Assembly: GCA_964534765.1 (NCBI GenBank)
Contig: CAZHRJ010000058.1
Span: forward strand, 1-17,473
Direction of reading: 5' to 3'
Origin: CAZHRJ01 sp964534765
GTDB taxonomy: Bacteria > Lindowbacteria > 2-12-FULL-62-27
Length of the DNA stretch: 17,473 nucleotides
A model generated the notes under the pieces. It ran no database searches. It saw nothing but the letters and a program-made list of their open reading frames with translations, and had not been told where the DNA came from. Made by a program: the position numbers and the translations under genes. Below are positions 14,844 to 17,473 of the stretch, piece by piece (positions within the stretch are counted from its first letter, which is position 1; every line of letters begins with the position of its first letter).

Positions 14844-16399
14844 GATCGGGAATTCAGGCAATTGCAGACGAAATCGATATCGAGATGCGATTCGACCAGA
14901 TCCGCCGCGCGCTCGATCCTGGGTTCCAGCTCGAATTGTGTCGGCGGACGGGATGGCAGGCCTGCTCGTTTTCGCAATTGGTTCAAATAAAAGTTTCGAA
15001 ATCGGTCCGAGTCGAAAACGCCATGGGTCACCGTGCCCATGACGCGGCCGTCCGGAGAGACGCATCCTTCCGGTTCTCCTCCCGCGGCGACAAAGAGAGG
15101 CCGCACCGGAGGCGGATCGGGGAATATCAAGCCCTGATGGATTTCGTATCCGCGGATTTCGGATCGGGAGGCCCGATGGCGCCGAACGACGGGCCGGACG
15201 ATTTTTTTTCTGAAAAACCGCGTCCGCACCGGCAGGATACCCAGAGCTTCAATTTCCGCCGGCCGGCCGGACTCGACGCCCACGGGGTCCTGGATGGTTC
15301 GGCCCAGGATCTGATATCCGCCGCAGATGCCGAAAATCGGTCGCGTGTTGTCTGTCGTGATCGCCGCGGCCAAGCCGGAGCGGCGGAGGAAAGCCCAATC
15401 GGCGAAAACATTTTTTGATCCCGGAAGAAGGATGGCGTGAGTTCCTTGGAGATCGCGCGGGGATCGGACATCCCGAATGGTGACGTCGGACTCCTCGCGG
15501 AAGGGGTCGAAATCGGTGAAGTTGGCGATATGCGGAGTCAGGACCAGTCCCAGAACAAGACCCGGCATTTGGGGCGCCAGAGGCGCTGATCCGGCCGGCG
15601 TCGGAGACGCCGGCACTTGGGGCCGCGGAGCGGCTGATCCGGCCGGAGAGCGCATCCGGCCCGGGGTTGGCCGTGTCGACCAGGCCAGTGCGAGGCTGTC
15701 CTCTTCCGGGAGTCTCAATTCGGTGTCATAGGGAATCACTCCAAGGGCCGGCCGGTTCCATCTGGATTCGAGAAATCGGATGCCAGATTTGAGAAGCGAC
15801 GCGTCTCCTCGAAATTTATTAATGCAAAACCCGATCACCCGCCGCCGGCCGGCCGGCCGGATCAAATCGAGCGTGCCGTGGAGGGAGGCAAACACACCGC
15901 CGCGATCGATGTCTCCGACCAGGATAACGGCGGCGCCGGCCATATCGGCCACGCGCATATTGGCGTAATCGACCTGGCGGAGATTGATCTCCGCGGGGCT
16001 ACCGGCGCCTTCGATGAGGACAAGATCATTTTCCCTTTTCAACCCGTCAAATGCCTTCCGGACAGCGCGAAACCACACGGGTTTTCGGCGGTCGATCTGA
16101 CTGACCGAGAACGTGCCGAGCGGTTTACCGAGGAGTACCGCCTGACTTTTGTGATTGGCGGTGGGTTTCAAGAGGAGCGGGTTCATGCGAACGTCCGGGT
16201 CGAGTCGCGCGGCGGCGGCCTGGAGGGCCTGAGCGCGTCCGATTTCGCCGCCGGTGACGGCCGCGGCGTTATTGGACATGTTCTGAGCCTTAAAGGGCGC
16301 GACCTCGATGCCGCGCCGCAGAAATACGCGGCAGAGTGCGGCGACGATGAAACTTTTGCCGACATGCGATCCGGTGCCCTGGATCATCAGAGGTTTCAT
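14840..16399 (-). CDS. cobQ: Cobyric acid synthase CobQ/CbiP (glutamine-hydrolysing)
   Basis: CobQ amidates four side chains of adenosyl-cobyrinic acid a,c-diamide to form cobyric acid, using glutamine and ATP. The 519-residue protein opens MKPLMIQGTGSHVGKS, the dethiobiotin-synthetase-like P-loop. It then shows NMSNNAA, EGAGSPAEINLR and VGDIDRGGVFAS. The class I glutamine amidotransferase domain has ILLPGSKN, the nucleophile C359 in GICGGYQILG and H in VTHGVFDSD. The ATG at 16399 overlaps the upstream aminotransferase stop (ATGA); a longer frame to 16531 lies inside that gene. Oddly, the linker at about 242-281 is Pro/Ala-rich and contains a duplicated 16-residue unit (PAGSA...PQ(V/M)P). Confidence 0.97.
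   Translation of the reverse strand: MKPLMIQGTGSHVGKSFIVAALCRVFLRRGIEVAPFKAQNMSNNAAAVTGGEIGRAQALQAAAARLDPDVRMNPLLLKPTANHKSQAVLLGKPLGTFSVSQIDRRKPVWFRAVRKAFDGLKRENDLVLIEGAGSPAEINLRQVDYANMRVADMAGAAVILVGDIDRGGVFASLHGTLDLIRPAGRRRVIGFCINKFRGDASLLKSGIRFLESRWNRPALGVIPYDTELRLPEEDSLALAWSTRPTPGRMRSPAGSAAPRPQVPASPTPAGSAPLAPQMPGLVLGLVLTPHIANFTDFDPFREESDVTIRDVRSPRDLQGTHAILLPGSKNVFADWAFLRRSGLAAAITTDNTRPIFGICGGYQILGRTIQDPVGVESGRPAEIEALGILPVRTRFFRKKIVRPVVRRHRASRSEIRGYEIHQGLIFPDPPPVRPLFVAAGGEPEGCVSPDGRVMGTVTHGVFDSDRFRNFYLNQLRKRAGLPSRPPTQFELEPRIERAADLVESHLDIDFVCNCLNSRS
15566..15660. repeat. Imperfect 48-bp tandem duplication inside cobQ
   Basis: Two copies begin at 15566 and 15614, each with CA(T/C)TTGGGG near its start and CTGATCCGGCCGG further on. 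The period is 48 bp, a multiple of three, so the frame is kept and the protein gains a second PAGSA-type unit in the linker between the synthetase and amidotransferase domains. Confidence 0.7.
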
Positions 16400-17451
16400 G
16401 AGAGGCTGGGCTCTTTGGAATAGATTTTTTTCAACGCGGAAACGAGTTTGCCGTTTTCCTCCGGATACCGGGTCGACACCCGAATATGCCATGGGTCGAT
16501 TCCGGGAATCCCGGCGGCGGTCCGAACCCACACCTGCGCGGCCGCGAGGCTGTTAGCGATCTCGAATCCATCCGGACCCGACCGGGGCAGTCGGATCAGG
16601 AAATAATGGACCGCCGACGGATAGACGGAGATGTCCGGGATGGTCCGGAGGGCCCTGAGAAAAGTGTCGGCCCAGTTTCTCAGCCGTCGGCGTCTGGAAA
16701 AGATTTCCGCCGGATCGATCGCGAACGCCGCGGAGACGGCGCGGATGGCCGGGCAGGAAAGAGGCCAAGGCGGCACGGAGGATTCGACGCGTGCGGCCAG
16801 ATCAGCCGGCAGGATGGCGTATCCCGCACGCAGGCCCGGCATGGTGAAGAATTTGAGTGGAGACCGCAGGACGATGAGAGGCAGTGTTTCGAGAGTGTCG
16901 GCCGACCAAATGGCCGGGCCGTCATCCAGAAAGTCGGCATAGGCCTCATCGACGATCATCCATCCGCCGGCGGATTTCATCCGGCGCGCCCAGTCCAGAA
17001 CTATGTCCTGCGAGAAATGTTCGCCGGTGGGATTGACCGGGTTGGACAACACCAGACAGGACCCGCGCGGCGCTTCTGAAAAATCCACATTTTCCGCCGG
17101 AACTTCAACCACCCGGGCGCCGATCAATGACCGGGCGGCGTAGGGGAATTCCGAAAAACAGGGAACCGGCAGATAGACAGTGCGGGGGCTGAGAACTGAC
17201 CACACCTGATAGAGGAGTGAGCTTGATCCGGCGCCGCAGAGGATGTGATCCGGAGACAGACGGAGACCCAGTCGGGCGGCTATGGCGGTCTTCAGGGATT
17301 CAGACGAGGGTTCGGGGTATGCGGTCGATTCGAGGATGCCTGCGGCCGCGGCGTCAATGATGTTAAAAAAATTGTAAACGAATGGAGAGAAAAGGGACTT
17401 GGTATTGACGGCTTGGCCGGAGACGTTAGTGATGAAAGATTTGTCAAAGAA
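16396..17451 (-). CDS. PLP-dependent class I/II aminotransferase, CobD/CobC/HisC-like; start not identifiable
   Basis: Next to cobQ the likeliest role is L-threonine-O-3-phosphate decarboxylase (CobD/CobC), which makes aminopropanol phosphate for the nucleotide loop. A histidinol-phosphate aminotransferase is the alternative. Visible family motifs are YPEPSSESLK, GAGSSSLLYQVW, SNPVNPTGE, VDEAYADF, and the PLP-lysine region LKFFTMPGLRAGYAI. The C-terminal strand is WHIRVSTRYPEENGKLV. The frame is open from a TAA at 17452-17454, but no ATG, GTG or TTG occurs before the GTG at 17205, which is already past the GAGSS motif. The family N-terminus before about 17410 is not recognisable and the sequence becomes AT-rich. 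The gene therefore looks 5'-truncated, or its start is disrupted. Confidence 0.8.
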   Translation of the reverse strand, partial: FFDKSFITNVSGQAVNTKSLFSPFVYNFFNIIDAAAAGILESTAYPEPSSESLKTAIAARLGLRLSPDHILCGAGSSSLLYQVWSVLSPRTVYLPVPCFSEFPYAARSLIGARVVEVPAENVDFSEAPRGSCLVLSNPVNPTGEHFSQDIVLDWARRMKSAGGWMIVDEAYADFLDDGPAIWSADTLETLPLIVLRSPLKFFTMPGLRAGYAILPADLAARVESSVPPWPLSCPAIRAVSAAFAIDPAEIFSRRRRLRNWADTFLRALRTIPDISVYPSAVHYFLIRLPRSGPDGFEIANSLAAAQVWVRTAAGIPGIDPWHIRVSTRYPEENGKLVSALKKIYSKEPSLS

Positions 17452-17470
17452 TTAATTAGTTTTGTATATA
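17441..17470 (+). promoter_or_regulatory. Weak candidate promoter reading out of the right edge
   Basis: TTGTCA at 17441-17446 (5 of 6 bases of -35) and TATATA at 17465-17470 are 18 bp apart on the plus strand, within an AT-rich 50-bp end segment that contrasts with the GC-rich coding DNA. It would drive a gene beyond the window, divergent from the aminotransferase. AT-rich sequence yields such matches easily. Confidence 0.25.
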
Positions 17471-17473
17471 AGA

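Overview
This is a CRISPR-Cas locus from a moderately GC-rich bacterium, with the end of a cobalamin-biosynthesis operon on its right. The taxon cannot be fixed from the sequence. Nearly every gene reads leftward (minus strand), and most are packed with ATGA or TGATG stop/start overlaps, as in polycistronic operons.

Layout from right to left, in the direction of transcription. (1) 16396-17451: a class I/II PLP aminotransferase of the CobD/CobC/HisC group whose start cannot be found. It is followed by cobQ/cbiP (cobyric acid synthase) and a small unknown ORF coupled to cobQ. (2) 14063-14536: a decayed fragment copy of the cas3 gene that lies intact at 4006-6201. (3) 12622-14066: a second cas3, of ordinary subtype I-C type, that has lost its HD domain and Walker A region. 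(4) 9897-12625: intact subtype I-C cas5c and cas8c. The position where cas7c would be expected holds a DUF433 (antitoxin-type) gene instead. (5) 4006-9617: a second, complete and divergent I-C-like effector set in the order cas5-cas8-cas7-cas3. (6) 3318-3997: a VapBC-type toxin-antitoxin pair on the plus strand, between the interference and adaptation genes. (7) 1313-3252: cas4-cas1-cas2 of subtype I-C type. (8) 1122-1312: leader. (9) 1-1121: a CRISPR array of at least 16 identical 37-bp repeats, cut by the left window edge.

One adaptation module and one array therefore sit beside two I-C-family effector gene sets. The canonical set (A) has Cas5c and Cas8c but no Cas7 and no usable Cas3. The divergent set (B) has a full Cas5, Cas8-like, Cas7 and Cas3 complement. 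The repeat hairpin leaves exactly an 11-nt 3' segment, the 5' handle length known for Cas5c/Cas5d processing, and there is no cas6. A likely reading is that Cas5c (or its divergent paralogue) processes the crRNA while set B interferes. A mixed complex sharing Cas7 and Cas3 is the more unusual alternative. The two cas3 relics and the orphan DUF433 gene suggest that tandem modules recombined and then partly decayed.
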